A DNA stretch of 64,000 nt. Origin: JBAOHV01 sp963714875 (lineage in GTDB: Bacteria; Actinomycetota; Acidimicrobiia; Acidimicrobiales; Microtrichaceae). Shown piece by piece: positions 8,563 to 17,607 of the stretch. Under the pieces are notes generated by a model that saw only the letters and a program-made list of their open reading frames with translations, searched no databases and was not told where the DNA came from. How positions within the stretch are numbered: the stretch's first letter is position 1; the number at the start of each line of letters is the position of its first letter. Position numbers and translations under genes: made by a program. The stretch covers positions 62,001-126,000 of the forward strand of contig CAVQQI010000008.1 of NCBI GenBank assembly GCA_963714875.1, read 5' to 3'.

Positions 8563-8799
8563 ATGGACATCAAGATCCTCGGCAGCGGGTGCGCCAAGTG
8601 CGAACAGCTCGAAGCCGCCGCACGAGCCGCCACGGACGAGCTCGGGATCGACGCCGAGTTCGACAAGGTGACCGATCCTGCCGAGATCGCGTCATGGGGA
8701 GTCATGGCCACCCCTGCGCTTGTGGTCGACGACGAGGTGGTCATCTCCGGGCGCGTCCTGTCCGCTGAGGGCGTCAAGGGGCTGCTCGCGGACCGATGA
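8563..8799 (+). CDS. Mini-thioredoxin (thioredoxin_3/glutaredoxin-like)
   Basis: 78 residues; a full thioredoxin is about 105. The redox motif GSGCAKCEQLE gives a Cys-x-x-Cys centre at residues 10-13, and the cis-Pro loop is VMATPALVVDDEVV. Such small thioredoxins are regularly co-encoded with UPF0718 permeases and may hand electrons or a thiol-bound substrate to them. An AGGAG site precedes the ATG. The short gap after the permease suggests one transcript. Confidence 0.88.
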   Translation: MDIKILGSGCAKCEQLEAAARAATDELGIDAEFDKVTDPAEIASWGVMATPALVVDDEVVISGRVLSAEGVKGLLADR

Positions 8800-8882
8800 C
8801 CGCCGCCGACGCGGCATGATCAGTCACAACCACTGACCTGCGCTGCAGCAGACTCCCCTCGAACCCGAACAAGGAGCACACC

Positions 8883-9362
8883 ATGCCAGAAGCCCCTGTG
8901 ATCGACATCGGCATCAGTGACACCGACCGGCAGGCCATCGCCGAGGGACTGTCCCGGCTGCTGGCCGACAGCTACACCCTCTACCTGAAGACCCACAACT
9001 ACCACTGGAACGTGGTCGGTCCGATGTTCAACACGCTCCATCTGATGTTCGAGACCCAGTACAACGAGCTGGCGCTGGCCGTCGACCAGATCGCCGAACG
9101 GATCCGCACCCTCGGCAAGCCCGCCCCGGCGAGCTACCGCGAGTTCAGCGCGCTCTCCTCGGTCACCGAGGACGAGGACACACCCGATGCCACCGAGATG
9201 ATCCGCCGACTGGTCGACGGACAGGAAGCCGTCGTCCGCACCGCCCGCTCGATCTTCCCCGTCGTCGACGCGGCGAACGACGAACCGACCGCAGATCTTC
9301 TGACCCAGCGCATGCAGGTCCATGAGAAGACCGCGTGGATGCTGCGCAGCATGCTCGAGTAG
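8883..9362 (+). CDS. dps: Dps-family ferritin-like protein
   Basis: 159 residues, the usual Dps length. The ferroxidase motif LKTHNYHWNVVGPMFNTLH near residues 37-55 and the downstream QYNELALAVDQIAERIRTLG carry the His/Asp/Glu ligands that bind iron between subunits. Known role: 12-subunit cage that oxidises Fe2+ with H2O2, stores iron and shields DNA. The N-terminus is short and acidic, without a Lys-rich DNA-binding tail. A good AAGGAG site precedes the ATG; no OxyR or IdeR site recognised. Confidence 0.92.
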   Translation: MPEAPVIDIGISDTDRQAIAEGLSRLLADSYTLYLKTHNYHWNVVGPMFNTLHLMFETQYNELALAVDQIAERIRTLGKPAPASYREFSALSSVTEDEDTPDATEMIRRLVDGQEAVVRTARSIFPVVDAANDEPTADLLTQRMQVHEKTAWMLRSMLE

Positions 9363-9480
9363 CCGAGCGTGCGTCGGCCGGCGGGCCCCCGATCGCGCTG
9401 GGCGATCTCCTCGATCAGTCGCGCCATGGTGTTACGTTCCGCAGGTGCCCGCCACCGACCGCAGATCCGATCGACGTGTC

Positions 9481-10728
9481 GTGAACGGAGCCGCGACGTT
9501 GTCGATCGGCAGACCCGCGAACCGGCCCTTCGCCCTGCTGGCGGCGCTCGCAGTCGCGGCGGTCGTACTCGCCGGGTGTGGTGACAGCTCATCGTCCAAC
9601 GCCGAGTCGGACAGCGACGCGGACACGCAGGACACCGTCGAGGAGTCGTTGCCCGATCCCGACCCGCCGGACGAGCTCGGCGCCTTCGAGGTCGGGCACA
9701 CGTCGTTCGTGGCGGTCGACGCTGAACGTGGCGACCGGTCGATACCCGTCGACATCTGGTACCCGGTCGATCCGGGCACGGCCGGAGCTGCTGAGCCGAC
9801 GTCGCTGCCGTTGGCCCCGGGCATCGGGATCGACTCCGACGTCGCGGTCGAGAACCCGCCGGTGTCGGATCGACGGGACCAACCGCTCGTGGTCTTCTCC
9901 CACGGCTACGAGGGCATCAACAAGCAGTCGATCGACCTCATGGAGACGCTGGCCAGCCACGGATTCGTGGTCGCCGCGCCCGAACACATCGGCAACAGCC
10001 AGTCGGCCCCCGGCGACCCGTTCGACGTGGCCGCGACGAACCGTGTCCCTGACGTGTCGTTCCTGATCGACACGATGACCGCCAAGAACGCCGATCCGTC
10101 CGACCCGTTCGCGGACCGCCTCGACGTGGATGGTGTGAGCGTCGTGGGCCACTCCTTCGGGGCCATGACCGCGATCGGCACCGCGGCCGGCTGGGCGGAT
10201 GCAGCCCCCGACCCACGCGTCGTTGCGGTCGTGGCGATCTCGGGCGTGATCGACGGCGACCTGCAACAGAGCGACCGGAGTGGACCGAATGCCGGGTTCA
10301 CCTCCACCCAGCTCGAGGGGATCGAGATCCCGGTGATGCTGATGGGCGGCACCGAGGACGTCAACGTTCCGATCGCCAACAACGACCTTGCGTTCGAGCA
10401 GCTCACCGACGCGCCCGCGGTCCACAAGGTCTCGATCCTCGGGGCCACCCACAACCACTTCGCCGCGGTGTGCTCGTTCGGTCAGCTGCTGCTCGACCTC
10501 GGGCTCACCGAGGACCGGTGGGCCGACGTCGGCGCCGCCGACCTGATCGAGCCGTACCGGTCGACGTGCGGTCCCGATGCCTTCCCGATCGACGAGGCGG
10601 TTCGGCTGCAGAACCTCTACACGGTCGCGTTCCTGCAGGCGTACCAGGTCGGCGACGAGCGGTACGGCCGGTACCTCACCGTCGATGCCGCTGCGAGCGA
10701 GCCGGACATCGAGCTGGAGTCCCGGTAG
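9481..10728 (+). CDS. Lipoprotein alpha/beta hydrolase (PAF-acetylhydrolase-like)
   Basis: About 415 residues from a GTG at 9481 (9445 is also possible). A signal peptide ends in VVLAGCGDSS, giving a lipobox and anchored protein. After an Asp/Ser-rich linker come the strand PLVVFSHGYEG (oxyanion region), the nucleophile elbow VVGHSFGAMT, an acid candidate in MLMGGTEDVNVP, and a His in GATHNHFAAV. The layout matches secreted esterases of the dienelactone/PAF-AH type that hydrolyse short-chain esters. It stands alone between dps and the permease gene. Confidence 0.8.
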   Translation: MNGAATLSIGRPANRPFALLAALAVAAVVLAGCGDSSSSNAESDSDADTQDTVEESLPDPDPPDELGAFEVGHTSFVAVDAERGDRSIPVDIWYPVDPGTAGAAEPTSLPLAPGIGIDSDVAVENPPVSDRRDQPLVVFSHGYEGINKQSIDLMETLASHGFVVAAPEHIGNSQSAPGDPFDVAATNRVPDVSFLIDTMTAKNADPSDPFADRLDVDGVSVVGHSFGAMTAIGTAAGWADAAPDPRVVAVVAISGVIDGDLQQSDRSGPNAGFTSTQLEGIEIPVMLMGGTEDVNVPIANNDLAFEQLTDAPAVHKVSILGATHNHFAAVCSFGQLLLDLGLTEDRWADVGAADLIEPYRSTCGPDAFPIDEAVRLQNLYTVAFLQAYQVGDERYGRYLTVDAAASEPDIELESR

Positions 10729-10818
10729 GGAGGTGCGGCGTGCGACCACAGCGCTCCGCTGACCGAGGCCTGACCTCTGGGTGATACCGAGCCCGGTCGG
10801 TCCACCGGGCTCCGCAGG

Positions 10819-12111
10819 GTGCTCGGTCCCGGACTGCTCACGGTCCTGGTCGTCGGCGACATCCTGGGCGCCGGCATCTACATCCTCGTCGGCGAGGTCG
10901 GCGCCGACACCGGCGGACTGCTCTGGTTGCCGTTCCTGGTCGCCTTCGTGCTGGCCGCGATGACGGGCGCCTCCTACGTCGAGCTCGTCGCTTCCCATCC
11001 GCACGCGTCCGGCTCGGCCCGTTGGGTCGAGGTGGCCTATCGACGACCTGTGGTCACCTTCCTGGTCGGGTTCACCGTTACCGCGTCGGCGGTGTCGACC
11101 GCGGCGGCGGTGTCCCGAGCGGTGGGCGGCCAGTATCTGGCCGCGTTGGTCGAGCTCCCGGTCGTCCCGGTGGCCGCCGCCGTGGTGGTGCTGCTGTCGC
11201 TCGTCGTCTGGGTCGGGATCGCGGAGTCGGCCAGGGCCAACGCCGCGATGACCGCGGTCGAGGTCGTCGGCCTGCTGCTCGTGAGCACTGCTGGTCTGTT
11301 CGGGCTGTTCGACGGGTCTGCGGACCCGTCCCGCCTCGTCGAAGCCGGTCCCGGCGGCGTCGGTGCGCTCGGCCTCGTCGGTTCGGTGGCGCTCGCCTTC
11401 TTCGCCTACTTCGGCTTCGAGGACGTGGTGCACCTGGCCGAGGAGGTGCGTGATCCCGAGCGCTCCTTTCCCCGGGCAGTGCTGGGTGGGCTCGCAGTCG
11501 TGGGCGCGCTCTACCTGGCGGTGACCCTGTCCGCAGCCGCGCTGGTGCCGCCCGGCGAGCTCGCTCGATCGGACGCGCCGCTGCTCGCCGCGGTCGAACG
11601 CGGCCCGATCCCGGTCCCCGGGACGGTGTTCGCCGTCATCGCGATCGTCGCGGTGGCCAACACGGCGTTGATCGCGCTGACCACCGCCTCCCGGCAGGTC
11701 TACGGGCTGGCGGAGCAGGGATCGGTGCCGGGGAAACTGGGTGGGGTCGGTCGCCGCGGCACACCGACGGTCGCGATCGGCGGGGTCGCGGTGGTCGTGC
11801 TCGCGCTCGCCGTCACCGGTGGGGTCCGTGAGCTCGCCGATACGACGGTGGCGCTGCTGCTCGCCGTGTTCACCGTCGTGAACGTCACGGTGCTCGTGCT
11901 CCGTCGCCGACCGGCGGGTGGGGCTTCGGCATCGGGCTTCCGTTCGCCGACGTTCGCGCCGGTGCTGGGCGCCGCGAGCAGCGCAGTGCTCCTGGTCGAG
12001 AGGCTGATCGACGGTGGACCGGGGTTGTACCTGCGGCTGGCGGCGCTGCTGGGGGTCGGACTGCTGCTCTACGGGCTGGCACGCCGTGGTGCGACAACGG
12101 CTCGGCCCTGA
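10819..12111 (+). CDS. APC-superfamily amino-acid permease
   Basis: 430 residues with about twelve hydrophobic helices. The first helix carries the APC ligand-binding break VVGDILGAGIYILVG; helix 6 has FFAYFGFEDVVHLAEEVRDP, typical of cationic amino-acid/polyamine carriers. The GTG at 10819 is used because LRRVLGPGLL starts many homologues; five or six residues may be missing upstream. Probably proton-coupled uptake; substrate unknown. Confidence 0.85.
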   Translation: MLGPGLLTVLVVGDILGAGIYILVGEVGADTGGLLWLPFLVAFVLAAMTGASYVELVASHPHASGSARWVEVAYRRPVVTFLVGFTVTASAVSTAAAVSRAVGGQYLAALVELPVVPVAAAVVVLLSLVVWVGIAESARANAAMTAVEVVGLLLVSTAGLFGLFDGSADPSRLVEAGPGGVGALGLVGSVALAFFAYFGFEDVVHLAEEVRDPERSFPRAVLGGLAVVGALYLAVTLSAAALVPPGELARSDAPLLAAVERGPIPVPGTVFAVIAIVAVANTALIALTTASRQVYGLAEQGSVPGKLGGVGRRGTPTVAIGGVAVVVLALAVTGGVRELADTTVALLLAVFTVVNVTVLVLRRRPAGGASASGFRSPTFAPVLGAASSAVLLVERLIDGGPGLYLRLAALLGVGLLLYGLARRGATTARP

Positions 12112-12320
12112 TGGGGACCACGGCACCAGCCCGACCACGACGCGCTCGCCGGTCGGCGCATCGGGTCGTCACCGATGGGACGCGATCTGGAGCTGCTCGT
12201 CAGTCCCCGAGCGGGCCGTCAGGTCTGCGGCCTCCCCCACGAGACGGAGACGCGGATCCACTTCCAGGGGGTATCTGACCCCGCCGCTGCTTGGTACTTG
12301 TGGAGTGCGGACGTCGAGGC

Positions 12321-12334
12321 CTGCAGCGCTGCAG
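12321..12334. promoter_or_regulatory. Perfect 14-bp palindrome upstream of ABC operon
   Basis: CTGCAGCGCTGCAG lies 43 bases before the start of the ABC ATPase gene. It could be an operator for this operon, but no dedicated regulator other than the downstream two-component pair is nearby. Chance is possible. Confidence 0.3.
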
Positions 12335-12376
12335 CTTCACCCCCGCCGCATCTGTGCACCACAAGGAGCCACGACC

Positions 12377-13305
12377 ATGAGCCCATCGGACGTCCACCGA
12401 CCGCTCGTCCTCGAGCATCTCACCAAGCGATACGGCGACCACACCGTCGTCGACGACCTCAGCTTCACCGTCGAACCGGCCGGGTCACCGGATTTCTCGG
12501 ACCCAACGGCTCCGGCAAGTCCACGACGATGAAGATGATGCTCGACCTCGCCCGTCCTGATCGCGGGACGGCGACGATCAACGGGTCTCACTACCGGGAC
12601 CTGCCCGACCCGGCCCGAACGGTCGGCGCCATGATCGAGTCCGACGCGTTCCACCCGGGCCGGAGCGGCCGCAACCACCTGCGAATCCTCGCCGACGCAA
12701 CCGGCATCCCCCAGCGGCGGGTCGACGCAGCTCTCGAGGAGGTCGGGCTGACCGATGCTGCTGACCGCCAGGCGGGCGCCTACTCGCTCGGTATGCGACA
12801 ACGTCTCGGACTTGCAGCTGCGCTGCTGGGCGAACCCCCGGTCCTCATCCTCGACGAGCCGGGAAACGGCCTCGACCCGGAAGGAGTCCGGACGCTCCGC
12901 GACCGGCTTCGTGCCCACGCCTCGGACGGAGGCACGGTGCTGGTGTCGAGCCACCTGCTCGCCGAGGTCGAACACCTCGCCGACGACGTCATCGTCATCC
13001 AGGACGGTCGGCTCGTCGCGCAGGGCGCACTCGCAGAACTGCAACAGGCCGCAACGCTGGTGCGAACTCGGGACCCCCACCGCCTCGCTGTCGTGCTCGA
13101 ACAGGCCGGCGCTGCGACGGAGGCCGCCGGCCCGGACGGTCTCATCGTCCGCGAGATGCCCATCGACGAGATCGGCGAACGATCCTTCGCAGCCGGCGTC
13201 GCCCTCCACGAGCTCTCACCCCGGGCGGGCTCGCTCGAGGAGCTGTTCCTGAGCTGGACACCCACCCTGCGACTCATCCACGAAACAGGAGGTCAGCAAC
13301 CATGA
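12377..13305 (+). CDS. ABC transporter ATP-binding protein (one frameshift)
   Basis: The ATG at 12377, behind an AAGGAG site, gives LVLEHLTKRYGDHTVVDDLS. The frame changes near 12480, after which TGFLGPNGSGKSTT (Walker A) follows as expected. Then come YSLGMRQRLGLAAALLGEPP (signature and start of Walker B), VLILDEPGNGLDPEG and the switch His in VSSHLLAEVEHLAD. About 309 residues when stitched, usual for drug/bacteriocin-type ABC-2 ATPases. Its stop overlaps the permease start by four bases. Probably half of an efflux or membrane-stress exporter controlled by the next two genes. Confidence 0.85.
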
Positions 13306-14048
13306 CCACGACCCGACTCATCCGATCGGAGCTCCGGAAACTCACCACGACGAAGATGCCGCTGGCCTTCCTCGCGGTGCTCGTGGTGCTGGCGGGCATC
13401 AATGCCTTTGCCGTCATCGCCGGCACCGACTTCGACGGCAGCAAGGGATTCATCTCGACCGACGCCGACCAGCAATCGCTGATGGCGTTCGCTGCGAACG
13501 CACTGGCGATGGCCGGGTTGTTCGGCGCGATCGCCGTGGCCCGTGAGTACGCACATCACACCGTGGTGCCGACCTTCCTGGCCGAGCCGCGGCGCCACCG
13601 AGCCGTGCTCGCCCAACTCTGCGCCATCGCCATCGGCGGGGGCGTGCTCGGCCTGCTCGGGGCCGGACTCATCGTCGCCTCGGTCGCCGTGGCCCTGCCG
13701 GCCACGGACTACGGCTTCCTCGTCCCGACCGCCGACGTCGTCCGCGTGCTCGTCGCTTCGGCGTTCGCCGGAGCCGTCGGCGCGGTGCTCGGCGCCGGGA
13801 TCGGGTTGCTCGTCCGCAACGTCGGCGGAGCCGTCACCGGAACGGTCATCGCGTTGTTCATCGCGCCTCCGCTCATCGGGCAGCTCGCGCCCGACAGCGC
13901 ATCATGGATGCCCAGCGTCCTCGCAACCGTGCTCACGGGCGTCGGCACGGAGGTGAGCCAGCCCGAGGCGATCGTCGCGCTGGTCGCATGGGCGCTCGCC
14001 CCCGCCGCCATCGGCCTGATCGCCGTCCAACGTCGAGACGTGGCCTGA
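13302..14048 (+). CDS. ABC-2 type transporter permease
   Basis: 248 residues with about six membrane helices in the ABC-2 arrangement: a cytosolic start IRSELRKLTTTKMPL, a helix, REYAHHTVVPTFLAEPRR (coupling region), and Ala/Val/Gly-rich helices. It starts inside the stop codon of the ATPase gene (ATGA), so the two are translationally coupled. Substrate not deducible. Confidence 0.85.
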   Translation: MTTTRLIRSELRKLTTTKMPLAFLAVLVVLAGINAFAVIAGTDFDGSKGFISTDADQQSLMAFAANALAMAGLFGAIAVAREYAHHTVVPTFLAEPRRHRAVLAQLCAIAIGGGVLGLLGAGLIVASVAVALPATDYGFLVPTADVVRVLVASAFAGAVGAVLGAGIGLLVRNVGGAVTGTVIALFIAPPLIGQLAPDSASWMPSVLATVLTGVGTEVSQPEAIVALVAWALAPAAIGLIAVQRRDVA

Positions 14049-14074
14049 CACCGGGCGTACGCTGAGGACGATCC

Positions 14075-15351
14075 ATGCACGCCATCCACCATTCGGAGGA
14101 GGTCCCCCCGCCGAGCGCCGGTCGGCATCGCCCGTGGTGGGGGTGGCTCGAGCCCGGCGAACCCCGCCCGGCTCGCGGGCCGTTCACGCGCTGGCCGCGC
14201 GTGGCCGACGGGGTGCTCGCCGTGGCAGTGTTCGCGATCTCACTGGTCACGGTTGCGGCCAGCGCACTCGGCGACGGCGAGAGCTTGACGGCGGAGTCGA
14301 TGACCGCCCAGCCCATAGGAGCGATCGCGATGCTGGCCGTCGCTGCAGCAGCTCTGCTGTGGAGGCGACAGCGGCCCATCGCCGCTGCGATCGGCGTGAT
14401 GGCGATCATGGTCGCGTGGGCCTTCTCCGGATACGGCGACGGCAATGACCTCGCGCTCCTCGTCGCCGTCTACTCCGTCGGCCGGTATGCGAACGATCAT
14501 CGCCAGAGCCTGGCCGTCGTCCTCATCGCCATGGCGACGGGCGTCCTCGACACGATCGTCGACACCAATCAACGCATCGACATCGCGCCCGCCATCCTCC
14601 TTCCCTGGCTCGCGTGGTACTTCGGCCGTCGGTTGCGGAATCGTCGCGACTATCTGGCGCTCCTGCGAGAACGCGCCGAACGGCTCGAGGCCGACCAGCA
14701 CGCCGAGGCGCTCCGAGCCGTCACCGACGAACGAGCGCGGATCGCCCGCGAATTGCACGACGTCGTCGCGCACCAGGTCTCGATGATGACCGTGCAGGCG
14801 GGCGCCGCCAGGACCATCATCCACGACCGACCTCGACGCCGCGGTCGAGGCGATCGGCGACGTCGAACGCGCCGGCCGCCAAGCCCTCGGTGAACTGCGC
14901 CATCTGCTCGGCGTCCTGCGTCCCGACGCCGAGGGCGACGACCTGGGTCCCCAACCGGGGCTGGCCGACATCCCGGCCCTGGCCGAGGAGCTCCGGAACA
15001 CCGGCGCCGAGGTCACGCTGGCGACGGCGCCCGTTCCCGAGGGGCTCTCGGCCGCCGTCGAACTCTCGCTCTACCGGATCGTGCAGGAGTCCTTCACCAA
15101 CATCATCAAACATGCGGGACCCAACCCGACCGTCTCGCTCACCATCGAACTCGACGGTGACGATCTCGTGCTGGAGGTCACCAACACCGTCGCCGTCGCG
15201 GCGGCTCCGGGCCTCCCGGCATCGGGGTACGGCATCACCGGCATGCGCGAACGCGCCACGCTCCTCGGCGGCACCCTCACCGCAGGATCGTCACGCCCCG
15301 GCCGCTTTCGCCTCGAAGCCCGCATCCCGATCGAACAGGGGCAGGCCATGA
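14075..15351 (+). CDS. Sensor histidine kinase, HisKA_3 type (one frameshift, no stop before regulator)
   Basis: Five or six N-terminal helices (residues about 45-185), a short coiled coil, then the DHp H-box ARIARELHDVVAHQVSMM with the phospho-His at residue 228. At about 14824 an apparent extra C shifts the frame; stitching restores AAVEAIGDVERAGRQALGEL, the N-box VQESFTNIIKHAG and the G-box GYGITGMRERATLLGG. The kinase frame then runs without a stop straight into the response-regulator frame. The family phosphorylates NarL-type regulators; placement after an ABC exporter suggests envelope-stress or antibiotic sensing of the BceS/DesK-like class. Confidence 0.85.
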
Positions 15352-16025
15352 CCATCGGTGTCGCCGTCGTCGACGACCAAGCGCTCGTGCGTCGCGGCTT
15401 TGCCCTGGTGCTGGATCATCAGCCCGACATCGAGGTCGTCGCCGAAGCCGGCAACGGCCTCGAAGCGATCGACGCTGTCCGTCAGCACCGGCCCGACGTC
15501 GTCCTGATGGACATCCGCATGCCGGAGATGGACGGGCTCGCCGCCACCTCAGCCATCCTCGAACAGGCGGACTGGGCCCTCAAGGTCATCATCCTGACGA
15601 CCTTCGACCCCGACGAGTACGTCTATCGCGCGCTCCAGGCCGGCGCGAGCGGGTTCGTCCTCAAGGACATTCCCCCCGAAGACCTCGCACCGGCGGTGAG
15701 AACCGTCGCCAACGGAGGTGCACTCCTCGACCCGTCCATCACCAGCCGGCTCATCGGACGTTTCGCCCGGACCCTCGCGACGGACACGGCCATTCGCCAG
15801 CGCCTCGACATGCTCACCGACCGCGAACGCGACGTCCTCGCACACCTCGCTGCGGGCGCCAACAACGCGGAGATCTCCGCGGCGCTGTACATCGGCGCAG
15901 CAACGGTCAAGAGCCACGTCTCCAGCATCCTCGCCAAGCTCGGCCTCCGGGACCGTGCCCAGGCGGTGGTCTTCGCGTACGAGAGCGGCCTGATCACCCC
16001 GGGCCAACGCGACATCGGCCACTGA
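15349..16025 (+). CDS. NarL/FixJ-family response regulator
   Basis: 225 residues from the ATG at 15349. The receiver domain has VVDDQALVRRGF, phospho-acceptor Asp55 in VVLMDIRMPEMDG, Thr in IILTTFD and Lys106 in GFVLKDIPP. The C-terminal LuxR-type HTH spans about residues 158-215 (LTDRERDVLAHLAAGANNAE, then TVKSHVSSILAKLGLRDR). The same frame is open upstream through the kinase catalytic domain, so it may be translated as a fusion, or an indel may have removed the kinase stop: in the next frame the overlap would be a TGA. Likely activates the ABC operon. Confidence 0.9.
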
Positions 16026-16077
16026 TGCCGAGCGGGACCTTCGGCCCTGGGGGCACGGCTCGGCACGTGGAAGGGTC

Positions 16078-16269
16078 ATGGCCATGAGAGACCACACCGC
16101 CCAGGTGCTGGCGGTTGCCGCCGGCATCGCGCTGATCGTCGTCTACTCCGTCGTGATGATGGCCACCGACGGCACCTCGGGGTGGTCCTGGATCCTTCTC
16201 GTGGCCGGGATCGTTCTGTTGCTCGGCGGCGGGCGGATGCTTCGGCGCAACAACTCCGGACGCGGATGA
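16078..16269 (+). CDS. Small two-helix membrane protein
   Basis: 63 residues: helix one VLAVAAGIALIVVYSVVMM, helix two SWILLVAGIVLLLGG, with a basic tail MLRRNNSGRG. A GAAGGG site precedes the ATG. It lies after the response-regulator gene and just before a long hairpin. Not assigned to a family. Confidence 0.6.
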   Translation: MAMRDHTAQVLAVAAGIALIVVYSVVMMATDGTSGWSWILLVAGIVLLLGGGRMLRRNNSGRG

Positions 16270-16310
16270 CACCTCCGTCAGTGCCGCCTGCACCGCAGCG
16301 TTGCCGACCT

Positions 16311-16373
16311 GTGGTGTGCAGGAAGATCTGCGGGGGTCAGCCGGTGAAGCCCGCAGGTCTTCCTGCGCACCAC
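16311..16373. terminator. 24-bp stem hairpin, probable terminator
   Basis: The 24-base arm beginning GTGGTGTGCAGGAAGATC (16311-16334) pairs with the arm ending GTCTTCCTGCGCACCAC (16350-16373) with only two G-U wobbles and a 15-base loop. It ends 35 bases before the next gene. Its length exceeds most intrinsic terminators, so an RNA-processing or mobile-element origin is possible. Confidence 0.65.
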
Positions 16374-16407
16374 GCTCACGCCCACCCTCCGACCGATCGG
16401 AACCGAC

Positions 16408-16839
16408 ATGGCTACTGACCTCGATGCTGCGCTGAGCTGGGCCGCCGGACGGACCCCTGCGGTCCTGATCACGATCCGGCGCGACGGGAGCCCGCAGTCG
16501 AGCGACGTCGCGTTCGCCGTGATCGACGGTGAGATCCTCATCTCGGTCACTGGCGACCGCGCCAAGACCGCCAACATGCGACGTGATCCCCGGGTGGTGC
16601 TGCACGTCACCGCTCCGTCCGAGTGGGCCTACGTCGCCTTCTCGGGCGAGGTGGAGCTGAGCCCCGTGACGACCGACCCGGGCGACGCCACTGCGGACCG
16701 GCTCGTCGAGTACTACGAAGCCGTGAGCGGCGGTCCCCACCCGGACTGGGACGAGTACCGAGCCGCCATGGTGGCCGACGGCCGCCTGGTGGCCACGCTT
16801 CGACCCTCGAGGGCGGTCGGCCAGTTCCCGACGGTCTGA
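16408..16839 (+). CDS. PPOX-class F420/FMN-dependent oxidoreductase
   Basis: 143 residues forming one split-barrel domain: AVLITIRRDGSPQSSDVAFA, then ISVTGDRAKTANMRRDPRVV (phosphate-binding Lys/Arg region), VLHVTAPSEWAYVAFSGEVE, and VATLRPSRAVGQFP at the end. These features match the actinobacterial PPOX F420-dependent family, which reduces small molecules such as biliverdin or quinones. Cofactor choice is inferred from family resemblance. Convergent with the TetR gene. Confidence 0.85.
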   Translation: MATDLDAALSWAAGRTPAVLITIRRDGSPQSSDVAFAVIDGEILISVTGDRAKTANMRRDPRVVLHVTAPSEWAYVAFSGEVELSPVTTDPGDATADRLVEYYEAVSGGPHPDWDEYRAAMVADGRLVATLRPSRAVGQFPTV

Positions 16840-16894
16840 GTGGGACCGGAGTACGAGCGGCGCGGAGCGATCGCGGGTGGCGGGCCGTGCGCTG

Positions 16895-17552
16895 TCAGTC
16901 GAGCCGTGTGAGACCGTCGAGGATGAGGTCGAGCACGAGCTCGAAGCTGCTGGCGGTGTCGCCGTCGAGGTGTTGCTGGACGTGCGCGACGGTGTGGGGG
17001 TGGTCCTCGGCGTGCGATCCCGGCGAGGAACGAACGGGCCAGTGCGTCGGCGTCGCCGTCGGGTGGCAGGGCGTAGGCCATGGCCTGTTCCTGGAGTGTG
17101 TAGCCGAGCACGTGGTTGTTGACGGCGTGGTAGGCGAGGTGGGCGACCGACGGTGACATGTCGGTGGCGGCGAGGATCGCCAGGTGGTGCTCCATGTGCT
17201 GGACGCGTGCGGGCCCCGGCAGCTGCCGGAGCCACAGCGAGGCGGCCCACGGGTGTCGCACGAGTGCTGCCCGCGTGTCGACGGCGAGGGTTCGGACGGC
17301 GACCAGCGGCTCGTCGCCGGGGTCCGGCGCAGGGATCTCGGCTGCGACGGCGTCCGCCATCAGCGCGAGCACGTCGTCCTTGTTGGCGACGTGGTTGTAG
17401 AGCGACATCACCTCGTAGCCGAGCTCGGCGGCGAGCTTGCGCATGGACAGCGAGTCGACACCCCACTCGTCGGCGAAGGCGACCGCCCGGGTGGTGATCG
17501 TTCCCCGATCGAGGGGCCCGCGGTCCTTCGGCGCAGCAGTCACGCTGGACAA
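16895..17552 (-). CDS. TetR-family regulator (C-terminal frameshift)
   Basis: The N-terminal HTH reads LSMRKLAAELGYEVMSLYNH. The ligand domain has RHPWAASLWL and HAVNNHVLGYTLQEQAMAY, the TetR_C_1 pattern of class A tetracycline-repressor-like proteins. Near 17015 the frame changes; the new frame gives FELVLDLILDGLTRLD and stop at 16895, about 218 residues in all. It is divergent from an MDR oxidoreductase with a palindromic site in the 55-base gap. A second TetR/MDR pair of the same type lies at 52.2-54.0 kb. Confidence 0.85.
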
Positions 17553-17586
17553 CGTACACCGTATGTCCTAGAACGTACGGTGTACG
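17553..17586. promoter_or_regulatory. Palindromic operator between TetR and MDR genes
   Basis: CGTACACCGTATG, eight bases, then CGTACGGTGTACG: the arms match at 12 of 13 positions. It begins at the TetR start codon and ends 21 bases before the MDR start, so one bound repressor would cover both promoters. Confidence 0.75.
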
Positions 17587-17607
17587 TAGCAGCTGACCGG
17601 AGCCCGC

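Noticed and set aside
9589..12138. An 849-codon minus-strand open frame
   Set aside because: It is antisense to the esterase and amino-acid permease, His/Arg/Asp/Gly-biased, typical of a GC-rich shadow.
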